This document shows positions 20,378 to 32,399 of a stretch of DNA of 64,000 bases, piece after piece (within the stretch, counting starts at the first letter, position 1; each line of letters opens with the position of its first letter). This DNA comes from Colocasia esculenta. Taxonomy: Eukaryota > Streptophyta > Magnoliopsida > Alismatales > Araceae. Where the stretch lies: assembly GCA_014218235.1 (NCBI GenBank), contig CM024755.1:38212713-38276712 (forward strand), read 5' to 3'. Both the position numbers and the translations under genes were made by a program. The notes below the pieces were generated by a model. That model was not told where the DNA came from and made no database searches. It worked only from the letters and a program-made list of their open reading frames with translations.

Positions 20378-23300
20378 TGTGAGGCCCTGAAATTTTATTC
20401 ATTTATAATTTGTGTATGTGCATTTGATTGTAGCAAGTATGGTAGGTGTATTTGGTAGTGTGTATTGTAATTCTATATTCCTCATGAATAACATGCATGT
20501 ATTTTATGATATTTAGGTGAGAATAATTAGCTAAATTGTGCATATTGTGTGTATTAAGCATCTCATGCATATAGTACTTAAGTAATGTTGTGCAAGTTTA
20601 ATCTAGTTACCGGTGTGCATGTGGTATCTATCTACTTCATGCATAATGTACATAAGTATGCTACACCCGTGTGTGTATACTATATATATTATATGTCAAA
20701 TCAGGTGTGTGCGTGCAAGAACTACTTTGTGGAATAGATTTTTCCTAACTAACTTAATTCATATTACCTCCTAATGATTGCGAGGCTCTCGCAATTCTTG
20801 TCATTTTATTTTGCCATGTGTTGAGTCACGCTTATGTAAAACATCATGTGCGCATAGGTAGATATCTACGTACATCTTATCTTAGTGTACTTCTGTATGC
20901 ATGTGTATGCCTAGGTATAAATGTTATTGATTGCATGGTGTAGTAATATACATGTTATACCCTATACATTGTATGTATATACGTAGTGTAAATACAATTC
21001 TTTGTGTGTTGAGTCATGTTGTGTATATGTATATATATATACATTGTATGCGTATGTAGATATTCATGTACGTGTTATTATCTTGATGTACCTACGTATG
21101 TATGTGTAGGATTAGTAGTAAATATTGGATGTTTACATGGTATAGTGGTGTATACATTATACTACATAGGTTTCATGTACATGTATGTATGGATTAAGCA
21201 TGGTTTCTGCATGATTTTAAGTTTTGGCCGAAGGGCCAATTGGCGTCAACATGTATGGACGACCATGAGGTGTCGGCGTCCATATCGATGGACGCCAAGC
21301 CCTCAGTAGCCATCCATATAAGTGGACGTTTACTTCTCTAACCTGCATGCGCAGCAGACCCAGAATTCCGGGGACAAGCAACCCTAGCCATTGGGGAGCT
21401 GTCCCCAGCGGCTGTGAAGCCCTCACATCACCATCTGCGTGATAGGAGAGGCCTCTCTCCTATAAACCAACCACTCCTTGCAACCCCAAGATCTCTCTTT
21501 GGCTCTTTGCAAAGAGGAGAGAAGAAAACCCTAGCTATGGGAGAACAAGAGAAGACCTGAAGTTGGTGGCCTTTGATCCGTCGACTGGAGGTGCAAACCA
21601 AGGAGTTACAACGTCTGGAGGACAGCCCATGCATCCAAGAAGAGATCCCAACCCCGAGGTGCCATCTACATCGACAGGGGAAGAGGATCGAAGGAGTTTC
21701 TGAGCACCTTTTGGCAAGGCCGAGAAGGGCTTCATCAACATATTCCGATCTTTGTAGAATTTTTAGAAAGGCAAGTAAACCTAGATCTTGATCCTATATA
21801 TGTCCCCTTGAGTCTTAGTAATTTTACGGATTTTTCCTCGAGTCCTGGAACCCCACATTCACCAAATCCCTGGAGCTCGGTCTATGTTTTGCACAGACAG
21901 GAACTCGACGTCAATGTCACTTGCCGCCAAGTTCTTCTATTAACGGCTATCGATATGGCCGTTAATCTCCTTTAAACGGCCAGACTATGCCGTTAAGTTC
22001 CTCAGGATAGAACAGTGAGCTTTTCTCTCCTCCTATATGATAAATTTCCGATGTGTTTCACATGAGGATATATTGTAAACACTATATGTTATGTAATATG
22101 GTTAATGGAATGTGTTTGAGAGATTTTTATACTTTTCTGTGATTTATCTAAATTGTTAGAATTATGTGAAATGCATGTGAAATGAAGATCATGGGTATGG
22201 TAGCTTACTGTTTGCATGATCCATGGGTAATTAGACTTCCATAAAATTTCCAAATGATGTAAATGCATGTCAATCCATGTCCCGAAAATTTGGGAATTTT
22301 CCCATGAATATGAAACTGGTTATAATTTTGTAGCAGAAAATAGAGAGCATGCCTAGATTGGTTTAAAACTCCGAAAAATTTGCATGTTGCGTAAAAATTT
22401 CGGGGAAAATTTTTGTGACATTATGAATGATAGGTACAGACCTGTGAATAGTTAATTCGAACATTCATGTTATGTTCCATGATAAATTAAATTATAAATG
22501 GCATGAGATTGAATGTTTTAATTTCTGTAAATGTAATATGATTCAGAAAAATATGAAAATTTGTATGTGTGATCATAAACCTTAAATTAGTCTGTGGTTA
22601 AATTATCATGTTATTTGGATAACTGTAGAGTGCTCTATGAAATTTCCATGCGAAAATGAGTGTTCAACACATGCTAATATGAACATGGTTGATTATGTAT
22701 GTTTCAACCTGATTAGTGTGAGGTATTGAATATTTGATTTTTTTGTTAACAGTAGTACCATGTTAGGGTTAACTGAGACATGTGGAATTTATGGATGTAA
22801 CATATAAAATGATTCAACAGAATGAGTAAAACATGTGAACAATGTGTGAAAATGCGATAAAGTGAATGTAATGTGTAATAATTGGGCCGAAATGACACTG
22901 CTACCCTAGGGGCCTCGAGAGCTGTACATGGAAAAGTCCCTATGGAAAGCTCTATGTGTGAAAAGTTCGTCCTAAAGGCATTAGGGAAATCCCGGAGGTG
23001 GACAAGTACCACTGGATAGGGTGGAGAGGGCTTCTCCCGGTCTGCGCAGTTACCAAGATTCACCACTGTATTGCCTAGGTGGTGGGTATGTGATTATGAG
23101 TTATGTTATATGTTATGCGTTGTGAAAAGAGTTATGAGAATGAGATATTTGTTAGTGTCCTCTACTGGTAGTTAGGACTATGTGTCATGGCAATTTGTTT
23201 AAGCAATGAAATATGAATAAAGTGTGAAATGATATGTGAATGTGGCACATGGTAAGTGCAAATGATATGATATGTGATAAGTAAAACAAGAGTAAATGAT

Positions 23301-24694
23301 ATGATAATTATGTGAAATGAGACGTGAGAGAGAGTTAATGCAAATGAGAAATTGTGCAAACATGTGAAACAAATGTGTTAGATTGTGAAATTGTGATCCA
23401 TGATATGTTAATGTGAAATAATGTTATAACAGCAACTTTAAAGTGTATGAAGTGATAGTGTGCTTGCATGTGAAAACTAGTTTACTAGCATGCCATGTTT
23501 ATGTTTTCCATATGTTAATATCTCAATCGAAATGCCATGCTTAGTATCATATCATGTAGTTTAACATTCGTCATGTAATGGTGTATGTGAGTAAACTTAG
23601 ACAACCATGATTATTTATGCAACACAGAAAAATGAACATGTAGACTTATCTAAGGGATAAGATAATATGTGAATAATTATAGATCCATGTAATTGAATGA
23701 AATGCATACAAGAACCAAATAAAGTGTGATTATGAACATGGTAAATGCATGAATAATATTTGGATTCCATGCTAGTTGAAATGCTCAATTAGTATAAAAG
23801 TTTCATACTTAAGTGCTTATTGATTGCTAAATGGTTTCACCATGTTTTAACCTTCAAGTCATGCTATAAAATGTGAAGCTATGTGCATGTGATTTTATTA
23901 TGTTAAAACAGCAAGTAAATTGTATAAATAAATATGAAAAGGGCATGTGAAAAGAAAGTAGTCATCGTGCTAGCTTGTTCTTTTTCCTTATGCTCACTTT
24001 TATGCTTTAGTGGTAGAGATATCTATGGAATGAAATAATGTGTGGACGAACCATGCTATATGTTAGGTGTATGAAATGTGTACATGTGTATGATGTAATG
24101 CTCATGATTTAGAATAGAAATATGATAGACTAAAGCATGCTCATGTGAATATAATACGTATTGCTAATTAAGAGTAAGGACCATGAGTACCTTCGCGATT
24201 TGATGATAGTGTGCATCTCTTTAATGTTAATGCCTTATTGTGAGTGTGACATGTTTAAGTTTAAGTCTTTGGTTTGCTTGCTGAGTCTTTGGACTCACCC
24301 TTGCTTCGGCGTACAGGTTGACAAGTATCATGCACTAGAAGGAAGCTTAGTGAGGAGCGCCAATTAGAAGACTATTTTGTGGAGCTGCGACTAGTTGTAC
24401 TTTTCTTTTTCTCAGAGTATGAAAAGAATTATTGTATGGACAATATTTGGACAATGTAGTTCTTTTATCTTGTAGTAATGTGGACATTGTCTTTCTATTT
24501 CGCTATTTAGATTGTGGAATGTGTGTTGGTGATGGGTTAAAAGTTGAGTTATTTATTTTATTCCGATGTACTCTATTGCTATCCAAGTACATATCAACCT
24601 ATTGACTAGTGTTGGGTACATGTCCCACTGTGACGACGCCCTTTATACCGATGGGGATTGGTATAATCGTACCGGTATGAAGAGGGTCGTTACA
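20378..24694 (+). repeat. Solo LTR F (4.3 kb, gypsy type) inside Gypsy-1 LTR
   Basis: Begins tgtgaggccctgaaat and ends gagggtcgttaca. It is flanked by caggc on both sides (20373-20377 and 24695-24699). No primer site, polypurine tract or gag-pol sequence lies inside, so it is a single LTR left by LTR-LTR recombination. Its start resembles that of LTR H (56502). Short open frames inside are not coding. It is AT-rich with many atgtg repeats; two hairpin-forming repeats lie at 21275-21296 and around 21938-21962. Confidence 0.87.
21461..21466 (+). promoter_or_regulatory. TATA box of solo LTR F
   Basis: tataaa in ctctcctataaaccaacc, followed within about 30 bases by a CT-rich stretch. Position (about 1.1 kb into the LTR) and context suit a retrotransposon core promoter. 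Confidence 0.5.
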
Positions 24695-24699
24695 CAGGC

Positions 24700-27326
24700 T
24701 CAAGCAGGCTTTAAGTAATTAATGCTTTAAATGCAGAGTAACTAACGATAGAGCAAGAGAGTCATGTATTGCAAAAGATAGTAGGATAGCACGTGAACGA
24801 ATAGTAAGACTTTCCAAATATAGACTTTCCAAAAAAAGCACAAGTGTCCAGAATAGCACAGAATAGCTGGATGGTCATAACACAATAGCACAAGTATAGT
24901 AATAACACAACGAGTATTGCATAGCACTTTATTGTCAATGGACAACGAGAGAACATAACACTTTTGTCAATAAACAACGAGAGAACATAGCACTTTTCGA
25001 TTGTCATTTAGATAGTCGAGATAGATAGCACTTGAGTGTAATGCCAAACACTCTGATCATTTAACTCCCATGGGCACTAGCACTTTCGGGTGCACATCCC
25101 AAGACCAGATCGGGCCCTTTATATATTGCCAGGCATTGGTTATATTGTTTATCTTTAGACAATCAGTCAATGGCCAATATAGAGTACCAAAAAGTAGATG
25201 AGAGCACTAGATGAATAGATGAGATAGTAGAGTGAACATGAATAGATGAGCAAGTAGAGTATAGATGAGAACTAGCGGACATTGCATGTAACACGTCGAG
25301 TAAACAGGCGATAGTAACAGTTGCACAACATGCGCACGTGGTGTTGGCAGTCAGGTGGAACTCGCAACCCTTCCGCTGGCCATGTTAAGCACAAGCCCAG
25401 AGGTCCGACGTGATTCAAGATGAGAGTGAACTTCTAATAGCCGTTTGGATCATATCAATCCCTAAAGGGGTATCATAGGTGTTAGGGTACAACCGGCTCG
25501 TCGGCCATATGGGAATCCATAGATAGAGGAGACTTACAGAGGCCTTGAACAAATACTCACTAGTCCAGTAGAAAGAATGTCCAACGGAGAGTTTGTCCAA
25601 GTCAAGAAAGAGGGTAATTATGGAAACAAGTGCTCGACGTTCTAGAGGAGTTCTAGAACAGTGGAGCGTCAAGATCGGTGTTTCAAAACAATGCGAGAAA
25701 CGAGAGCAAATTGATTTAAAAATTTCAATAATTACTTGATGGGTTATGTATCATATTCGTGCCAATTAAGCCATATTTGGATGGTTCAAAGTGTGTGCTT
25801 GTGTCATAGAAATCATAGATGGAAATTAGTCATGTGTATGTATTTTAAATCACATAGAAATGTTCGATGTATATTAAGTGAAATTACTACGGGTATATCT
25901 AGGATTAAAGGGTATAAGCACAATAGACAATTAGAGCATTTCAAATCAAGGGTTTTTCTGAAAAATCCTATGAACGCGACGCACCCCAGTAAGGGTCGTG
26001 ACGGGTACAGGGCGGATTGCGACAGGTGTTTAGACGGATCACGACGGGTCTGTTAGGCCAGGCACAATGATCGCGTCGGCGATGCCTGTCGCGATCAGAA
26101 TGTGACTGACAGTCTGTCACAACCAGACAATAGATCGCGACCTATCGGGCCGTCGCATTCTGGTGGTCTGTACCCGAGTCTAACAGGATTCAGACATGAC
26201 TTTGGATTGCGGGCCAAACTGAGTGTATTTGATACAGGAGACTTTAGAAAATAAGAACATTTAGCACAATTGATGAAAAATCATGAAACCAATTTCAATC
26301 GTCTCCAGACAGGCAAGGGTACTTTCAATAATTAAGAATTTGCAAACAACGAAGGTTTCAACATGGTTTAATCAAGGTAATCGTGAAGCACATAGAACAG
26401 TACACAGAGGGGATCAACGAATTAATTCACATGATAGGATGGACGGAAATTAGGGCTTTCAGGGGCAAAAGAACCCCAACATCCATCAGTTCTTATAGTA
26501 AAAATCTCATGGCATGAGGACGAGTATACATGAAAATATGAATTTAAGAAGAGGGTTCGGGGTCATAAAGTTTACCGAACTTTGAAAATTTAGAACTAAA
26601 GATTTACTCGATGGAAAAATATGAAACCAATGAGCCTTTGTTCCTAATGGAGGAGATATCCTATAGAAAAATTTTCATAGTTTATGCTCGTGAGAATGCC
26701 TACCTTTAGACATTTTACTTCTCTAGGGCAAGAACTTGAAGAACTCGGGGAAGAACTTGGGAGATCCCTCTTCTCCACGAATTCTTCTCCTCTTGGCCTC
26801 TCTTCTTGATCCAGCAACCCCTTGCACGAGCTAGGGCTGGCCATGAGGGTTTTAGGAGAGTATTTAAGCATCTTCCCATTCTATTTCCTACTATGACTCT
26901 AATTCCCTTTTTATTCCGAATTTCTTAATTCCTTCTCCCCTTTTTAGGCATGAGATCTCCTAATTGGGTTAGGATGGGAGCTAATTTCGTGGGCAACCCA
27001 TTAGGGTAGGTTTAGGAATCTCATTCCAACTCAAACTTCATTTTTAATGCATTAAATGCTTCTTTTATAATTAAGCATTATTTTAGTTACGAATTTAGAG
27101 TAATTTTCCATTATTCCCCTTTTAAAAATCCATATTTTGACCCACTAAATTCTAATGGGTCCATTTAATAAAGCCCATTACTTTTTTTCATTTAATGGGT
27201 TTTATTTATTTCTCTTGCCATTAATTTCCTATGTCATTTATTTTCTTTTAATTGATTTTTCTAATAAATCAATATTTTTAATATTATGTAAATTTTAATT
27301 TTTGTTCAAAAATTTAGGTTGCTACA
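24700..27326 (-). repeat. Gypsy-1 5' LTR, second segment
   Basis: Pairs with 22-2602 of the other copy. It ends gttgctaca at 27326 and is followed by ccaag and plus-strand Sirevirus D sequence. Carries the second copy of the TATA-like box (26861-26867). Confidence 0.92.
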
Positions 27327-28000
27327 CCAAGTCTAATAAGAGCAATATCATCCCAATGAGAGTTTGCCAGTGTTGTCTTCAACAGACACATTAGATTGGC
27401 AGACATATATCAAATTAAACATAGCAAATGCCTCACATTTCATAGGTTTGCTCTGCATCAAACTGCCAAGACCAATTAATATATCCATCAGTTTCAAGAT
27501 TGCTTTGCATAATTTGATAGACTGACAGTGAACAATGGGTTCACGGATATCCTTGTGAGGCTAAGGAATGCAAGAAGAGTATGTTTCATCCTTATAAGCT
27601 CTTGCGCAGAGAGTATGATACTCTTAACAAATCCATTGAGCTGAAGTGGGTGAAAATATATCGAGTGTACCACAAGGCTAAGGCAAAGGCAGACTCCAAG
27701 GAGCTACATTGGAACATGACAGTTTATGAATTTCTGAAGAAGGTAGCTCAAAGAAAATTCACCTCTCTGAGGCAGACAATTGTAAATGGGAACTACCATG
27801 AAAAGCTTAATTGGTATCATTGACAACACATTAAGTCTTACAGAAAGCTTTCATCCATTGGATCTTCCTACAACATTAACAACTCCCTATTCAATCATAA
27901 TTTTGAAAAAAAATGAGAAGAAACTCTGGGATCTGCTACAACCCAACTTTGATCAGATCCCTCCTAATTTGTATCTTCCTAGGCCATCCTCTTGATCAAT
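27327..28000 (+). pseudogene. Relic of Sirevirus D downstream ORF (homologue of the 456-residue ORF)
   Basis: Two overlapping open pieces in different frames (27581-27823 and 27786-27995) align end to end with the C-terminal third of the Copia-1 ORF at 7520-8890. Shared positions include a KW/KIW-x-Y-x-VY segment, H-x(2)-T/VT-x(2)-FL, and the terminal P-x(2)-YLP-x-P-x-S followed by a stop. Upstream of 27581 the frames carry stops. Some identities are single residues, so the match is read from pattern and position rather than from high similarity. Confidence 0.5.
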
Positions 28001-28129
28001 CTCATCACCTTTGTTTAATATATTTCTAATTTTCATCAGTTCCCTTTATCTCTTCACTCCTTTTTATCTCTTTAACTTCTTTATCTCCTTTCTGTCAATG
28101 ACAAAAATAGGGAGAAAATATCAAGCAAA

Positions 28130-28473
28130 CTTAGGAGATTGCATTCATAAGAGGGAGGAGATCAGATACTAAAGGGGAAGAAAATATTAAAAAATATAGG
28201 AGATCATATATTTAGGGGGAGCACAAGAAAACTTATGAGATTGCATTCATAATAAGGGGGGGATCAGATATTAAAGGGGAGAAAATATTAGAAAATATAG
28301 GAGATCATATATTAAGGGGGAGCATCAAGTAATTCTATTGCATATTCGCATAACTTATTTTCTTATTGATTTGTTTACATAAAATCATATCATTATGAAT
28401 ATATATATATATATAATTTTCATATAAAACTTTTTGATGTATGTGATTTTGTCATCAACAAAAAGAGGAGAAT
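28130..28473 (+). other. Repeated polypurine tracts of Sirevirus D
   Basis: Plus-strand purine runs at about 28172 (aaaggggaag), 28217 (agggggagca), 28253 (aaggggggga), 28275 (aaaggggaga) and 28314 (aagggggagca). The LTR-proximal aaaaagaggagaat abuts 28474. Two stretches (28200-28225 and 28296-28320) repeat ataggagatcatatatt before the G run. Confidence 0.8.
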
Positions 28474-28624
28474 TGTTGAGCAATTGTTTATGTATATTTA
28501 AGTAAAACATTGCTTATTGTTTTGAGTATGACAAAATCTTATTTTAATTTTATTTATTTAACAAATCCATCTGATCGAGTGTTGTTAGAATTACTTGAAG
28601 TTTATATTTCTTTTCTGTGTTAAA

Positions 28625-28815
28625 GATGTCAACTTGTGATGATCACAAGTCAACTTCTGATGTCTTCCTTCTGAAGACGTGTCGACACATGATGACCACA
28701 TGTTGACACATGTTGTCTTCCTTCTGAAGACTTGTCGACACACGATCACCACATGTCGACAAATGATGTCTTCCTTCTGAAGATATGCCGACCCATGATG
28801 ACCACATGTTGACTT
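28625..28815. repeat. 53-bp tandem repeat with gtcgacac cores in LTR D
   Basis: The segment tgtcttccttctgaag starts at 28661, 28714 and 28767 (53-bp spacing), with degraded copies on both sides. Each unit has a gtcgacac or gttgacac core and a gatgaccacatg segment. Confidence 0.85.
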
Positions 28816-29808
28816 GTGCTCTTAAGAATGAGATTCGACTCTCATTAGGAAGCCGAAAGTGAAACATCGACTACTGTGTAAGGCTCACCAGTCAAAGTCC
28901 CACTTTGACTCATAACCAGTCGAAGTGTCAATCAGAGTTTTAAATAATTGGTTCTTGAAGAAAGTTTCCTTTCAATTAGTGTTTTAACGCATCGATTATT
29001 TAACAACATTCTGATTACTCTTGTGTGTTCCAATTAGAAAACGTTTCATAACGATTAATGTTATATCTTCCGATTAGTGAACAAATGGTTAAGTTGTATT
29101 CTGATTCCTGAACAATTGTTCTTTTTTCATTTCAATTGGTTTAAAATGTTCCGATTTCTGTTATTTCTACTTCGACTCTTGACCAGTCGAAGTGCCTTAT
29201 CGACTCATATGTTTCTACAGTCGAAGTTTAACTTCAACTCCTTTAAGTTCTTAAGAGTAGAAGTTCAGGTTATTATTATTATATTTTTCATCCCGTACTC
29301 TTGGCCTCTACACTTCAATTTATTATTTTAAAGAGAGCATACATTGAGTTGTTATATTCTAAATATTCTTTGACTGTTGTTTGATTTAAAAGATTTCTGC
29401 CAATGTCTTTCAAACTAACAGAGATTTCCATGTTTTAAGGAAAAGTCTTCTTCAGTTCTATTGTGCACCAAGCAGATGTACACTTCACTTTAATGCCTAC
29501 CGACTCTTGCATACTTTAGGACATGTACTTTCTCTCTAGCATAGAAATGAGTCTTTAAAAAGTCTTACCTTTTATTCCTATTGTCCAATATATGATATGC
29601 TATCATTCTAACCATAGAAAAGAGAAATGTTTTTGCATGGGTATGGTGTATGCAGGTAATAAATGCAGCTGCATACAACATGAAAGATGATCGTTAGACA
29701 CAAGACTTGGAGACGTTACTCTCAAGAGATCTATTCTCAGTCTAAACGTTCATATTTCAAATGGTCAAATTCAAACAGATAGCTGAAAACTATGAAAAAT
29801 GAAGACTC

Positions 29809-29816
29809 TATATAAA
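29809..29816 (+). promoter_or_regulatory. TATA box of Sirevirus D LTR
   Basis: tatataaa in gactctatataaagcagc, downstream of the repeat array and about 680 bp before the LTR end. Confidence 0.6.
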
Positions 29817-30494
29817 GCAGCCGAAGTCTTGAAGAACATGAGAGACATACCATGCATGAAAAACACACATTTTAACTGTAAAGAATAAGCTCATCTGCTC
29901 AGGCCTTTGACTAGTCTTTAGCTGTGTGGACAAACCTCTTAGAATATTTGTCTTGTCCACTGATAGCCAAAAAAAAAAAAGAGAAGAGTGCATCCAATCA
30001 TTTATCTTTGTAGCTCTCTTTCTATTTGTGCTTGCTCATTCTCTGAGCAGCACCTTGTGTAAACATTAGCGTTTGTAACCAGTAGGGGGTTTATTCCCTA
30101 TGTTCCCCTTTTATAGAAGGGAGGGCCTACTAGAAGTAAGAGGTTTGTATGCTCCTCAATGAAGGGAAGACTTGCTTAGGAGCAAGTGGTGCATGCCCCT
30201 CTTTGAAAGAAAGACCAAGGTTGCATGGTGGTTAGTGGAAAATCTCAAGAGTTGCTTGGGGACTGGATGTAGGACTCCTGTTTGGAAGAAGGTTCAAACC
30301 AAGATAAATCATTTGTCTTTTATGTGTGATTGCTTTCGCTTACTCCTATCTTTATTTCATACATTACACTAACCGCTGACAACACCTTGAGTGTGTTTTA
30401 GATCTGTTTACTCTTAGTAGATATTTCAAAGGTAGTCTTATTCACCCCCCCCCCCCCCTCTAGAACATCTTAGCTCCATTTTGATCCAGCAACA

Positions 30495-31457
30495 GAGACT
30501 TCTTACTTTGACAAACCTTGTATTTAGGTTGTAGTATGCCTCCTTACAGTGTTTATTCAAGTCTGTATGTACCCAACATCCTAAAAGCGATCAACCACTT
30601 ATTAAAAGGCGATAACAACATGAATATGATTCTAACATTCTACATGAAAGTAATTGATCATTTTCTTCATTTGATTATGCTTCGTTTTGTCCATATACTC
30701 TAGTTTATTGTTAAAACTCTCATGATATAAGTTGTGTAATAATCATGCTTGTTGTGAATATATGTTATGTTTAGAGATTAGCATACTTTATTTAAGTTTC
30801 GTGAATTGATACTTGCTATTCATGGACTTTTCGGACCTTGGATTTACTTAGTTTGAGACAATTTCTATAGTTTGCACGAGTTATGGTTATTATAATGCAT
30901 GCACGATTAGGAAAGTTCTATGTACAACACTGTCACACTTGCATGTTAGGCACACTCTTCTTGATGAATTGGAACCTCTCTGTTGGACATTCCATTCTGG
31001 CAGACTAGAGAACTTTTTGTTAAAACCTTCGTAAGTCTCTATACTCTGTAGATTCCCCCATAGAGACCGAGCTAGTTGTACCATGAAGTTCCCTAGAGTT
31101 AGAGAGCACTATGTTCTATGTACGAACTAGCATACATCTTCCACCCTGTCAAGACATTAAAAGTTGATGTAACTTAAAATACAACGTTATGTATCTGTTT
31201 GAACTCTTGAAATTCGTACTTCTTGTTATTTTTGAACTCTCTATGTACCTTTGAAATCCATGAGAAATCATACTTTTGTTACTATGTGCTTACTCTTGGA
31301 ATCCATTGGCCATAATATGTTCTGTGTGATCGGCACTACTTGGGACATCGGTCCAATGACCAATGCTTGTGCAAATAAGGGCCCTGTCTGGTCTTAAGGA
31401 GAAGCGCACTGACGTACTTATTAACCACGAGAGTATGGACTTGTGGTGCGTGGTATG
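30495..31457 (+). repeat. LTR E, part 1 (gypsy LTR related to Gypsy-2 LTR)
   Basis: 30896-31190 resembles 59130-59390 in the Gypsy-2 LTR: a cacacttgcat segment, ctctctgttgg/ctctctatcgg, the ggcagactag / cggtagacta segment, and ttgtaccatgaagttccct. It ends at gtatg (31453-31457), the target duplication of solo LTR G. Its 5' end was cut by Sirevirus D. Confidence 0.7.
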
Positions 31458-32002
31458 TGTAATACCCCAAGGTATAAAATGACAAATAAGTAAAAAAACG
31501 GTCGAGAAAACGTAATGCAGTTTGTGGGCAGATGGAGAGATTAAGTAACTCTGGATCTATCTAAGCTCTGATTGAAAATGTGCTAAAGGATAATGTTATT
31601 GGTAAAGGATATTGCTAATGATAAATAATGATGATATTGTTAAAGGATACTACTAAAGAAAAATGGTAAGAGTAAAGGTTGGTACTAAAGGTTAGCATAT
31701 TGGTAAAGAATGAGGATTAGGGTATGGATATATCTCTGTTCACACTGAGCCCGAAATTAAATAAGAAGAAAAAGTATAAATGTAAATAGGAAGGGCATAT
31801 TTACAATTATAAAAATATGGGGTTTTCATGCGATTGTTAATTTTTTAGGGACCCTGATGAAACTTTATAGACCCACGTAGACTCAATCGGATTCCCAATC
31901 GAAGATCATTCGAGGCCTGAACGGCCGATCGGGGGGTTATGAATGGATATATCTCCAATTTCTAAAATTCAAAGGTAAAAATGCTAAAGACACAAAAGTT
32001 AG

Positions 32003-32168
32003 GGGACACTTGTCCCAATCTAGGGGATCCTTATCCCTTAGGGACACTTGTCCTAATCTAGGGGATCCTTATCCCTTAGGGACACTTGTCCCAATCTAGG
32101 GGATCCTTATCTCTTAGGGACACTTGTCCTAATCTAGGGGCTCCTTATCCCTTAGGGACACATGTCCT
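32003..32168. repeat. 38-bp tandem repeat upstream of the LTR G promoter
   Basis: Four units at 32003, 32041, 32079 and 32117 and part of a fifth at 32155. Each has gggacacttgtc, then aatctaggggatcc, then ttatccctta. Each unit contains ggggatcc and a short inverted gggaca...tgtcc pair. The array ends about 45 bp before the TATA box. Confidence 0.93.
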
Positions 32169-32212
32169 CATCCTAGAGGGCCCAAGGGGGTGCCCCTCTC
32201 TCTCCTCTCCCC

Positions 32213-32220
32213 TATAAATA
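32213..32220 (+). promoter_or_regulatory. TATA box of solo LTR G
   Basis: tataaata in tctcccctataaatacccc, followed about 25-35 bases on by ccatccatccaaggg, a plausible transcription start. Confidence 0.65.
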
Positions 32221-32399
32221 CCCCACCTCCTCTTCCCATTCCATCCATCCAAGGGAAGAGGGGGAGGTTATGCTAGAGCTCTAGAGAGAGTAAAGAGAGA
32301 AAGAGTGCTCGATCTTGGGGGAAATTTTGTCGAAAAGGTAGGTTCTTTTAAGTTAGTTCTAGATCCCTAGTGAGTGAAAGTACCGCTGGTTGTGTTCTT

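Larger units (their letters stand above)
1..27326 (-). mobile_element. Gypsy-1: nested, defective Ty3/gypsy chromovirus (Tekay/Del type), left end outside window
   Basis: Minus-strand LTR retrotransposon. Seen: the 3' LTR (1-2602, truncated by the window edge), a polypurine tract, a pol-gag body read from 19789 down to 2645, a primer site, and the 5' LTR (19994-27326). The body is split by Copia-1 (4926-17690), and the 5' LTR is split by solo LTR F (20378-24694). Without insertions the internal part is about 4.6 kb, compact as usual for chromoviruses. Domain order in the element is gag, protease, RT, RNase H, integrase, chromodomain-like tail. It landed in Sirevirus D; the right flank is ccaag (27327-27331), and the left duplication lies outside. 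Many in-frame stops, a gag frameshift and an RT active-site change show that it is dead. Confidence 0.9.
27327..30494 (+). mobile_element. Sirevirus D, 3' part only (plus strand)
   Basis: The left side was cut off by Gypsy-1, so its gag, pol and 5' LTR lie beyond the window. What remains is the end of the env-like region, repeated polypurine tracts, and the 3' LTR. It sits in LTR E; the right flank is gagac. The LTR differs from those of Copia-1, TR-GAG-1, B and C but shares their layout. Confidence 0.8.
28474..30494 (+). repeat. Sirevirus D 3' LTR
   Basis: 2021 bp, tgttgagcaa...ccagcaaca. It holds a 53-bp tandem repeat, a TATA box, a long C run (30446-30460) within attcaccc...ctctag close to the 3' end, and then gagac flank. 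The poly-C box is the reverse complement of the G box at the plus-strand left ends of the minus-strand Sirevirus LTRs, as expected for opposite orientation. Confidence 0.85.

Noticed and set aside
22746..23066. 106-codon minus-strand frame in LTR F
   Set aside because: Lies inside a solo LTR, no motif, no support from a second copy here.
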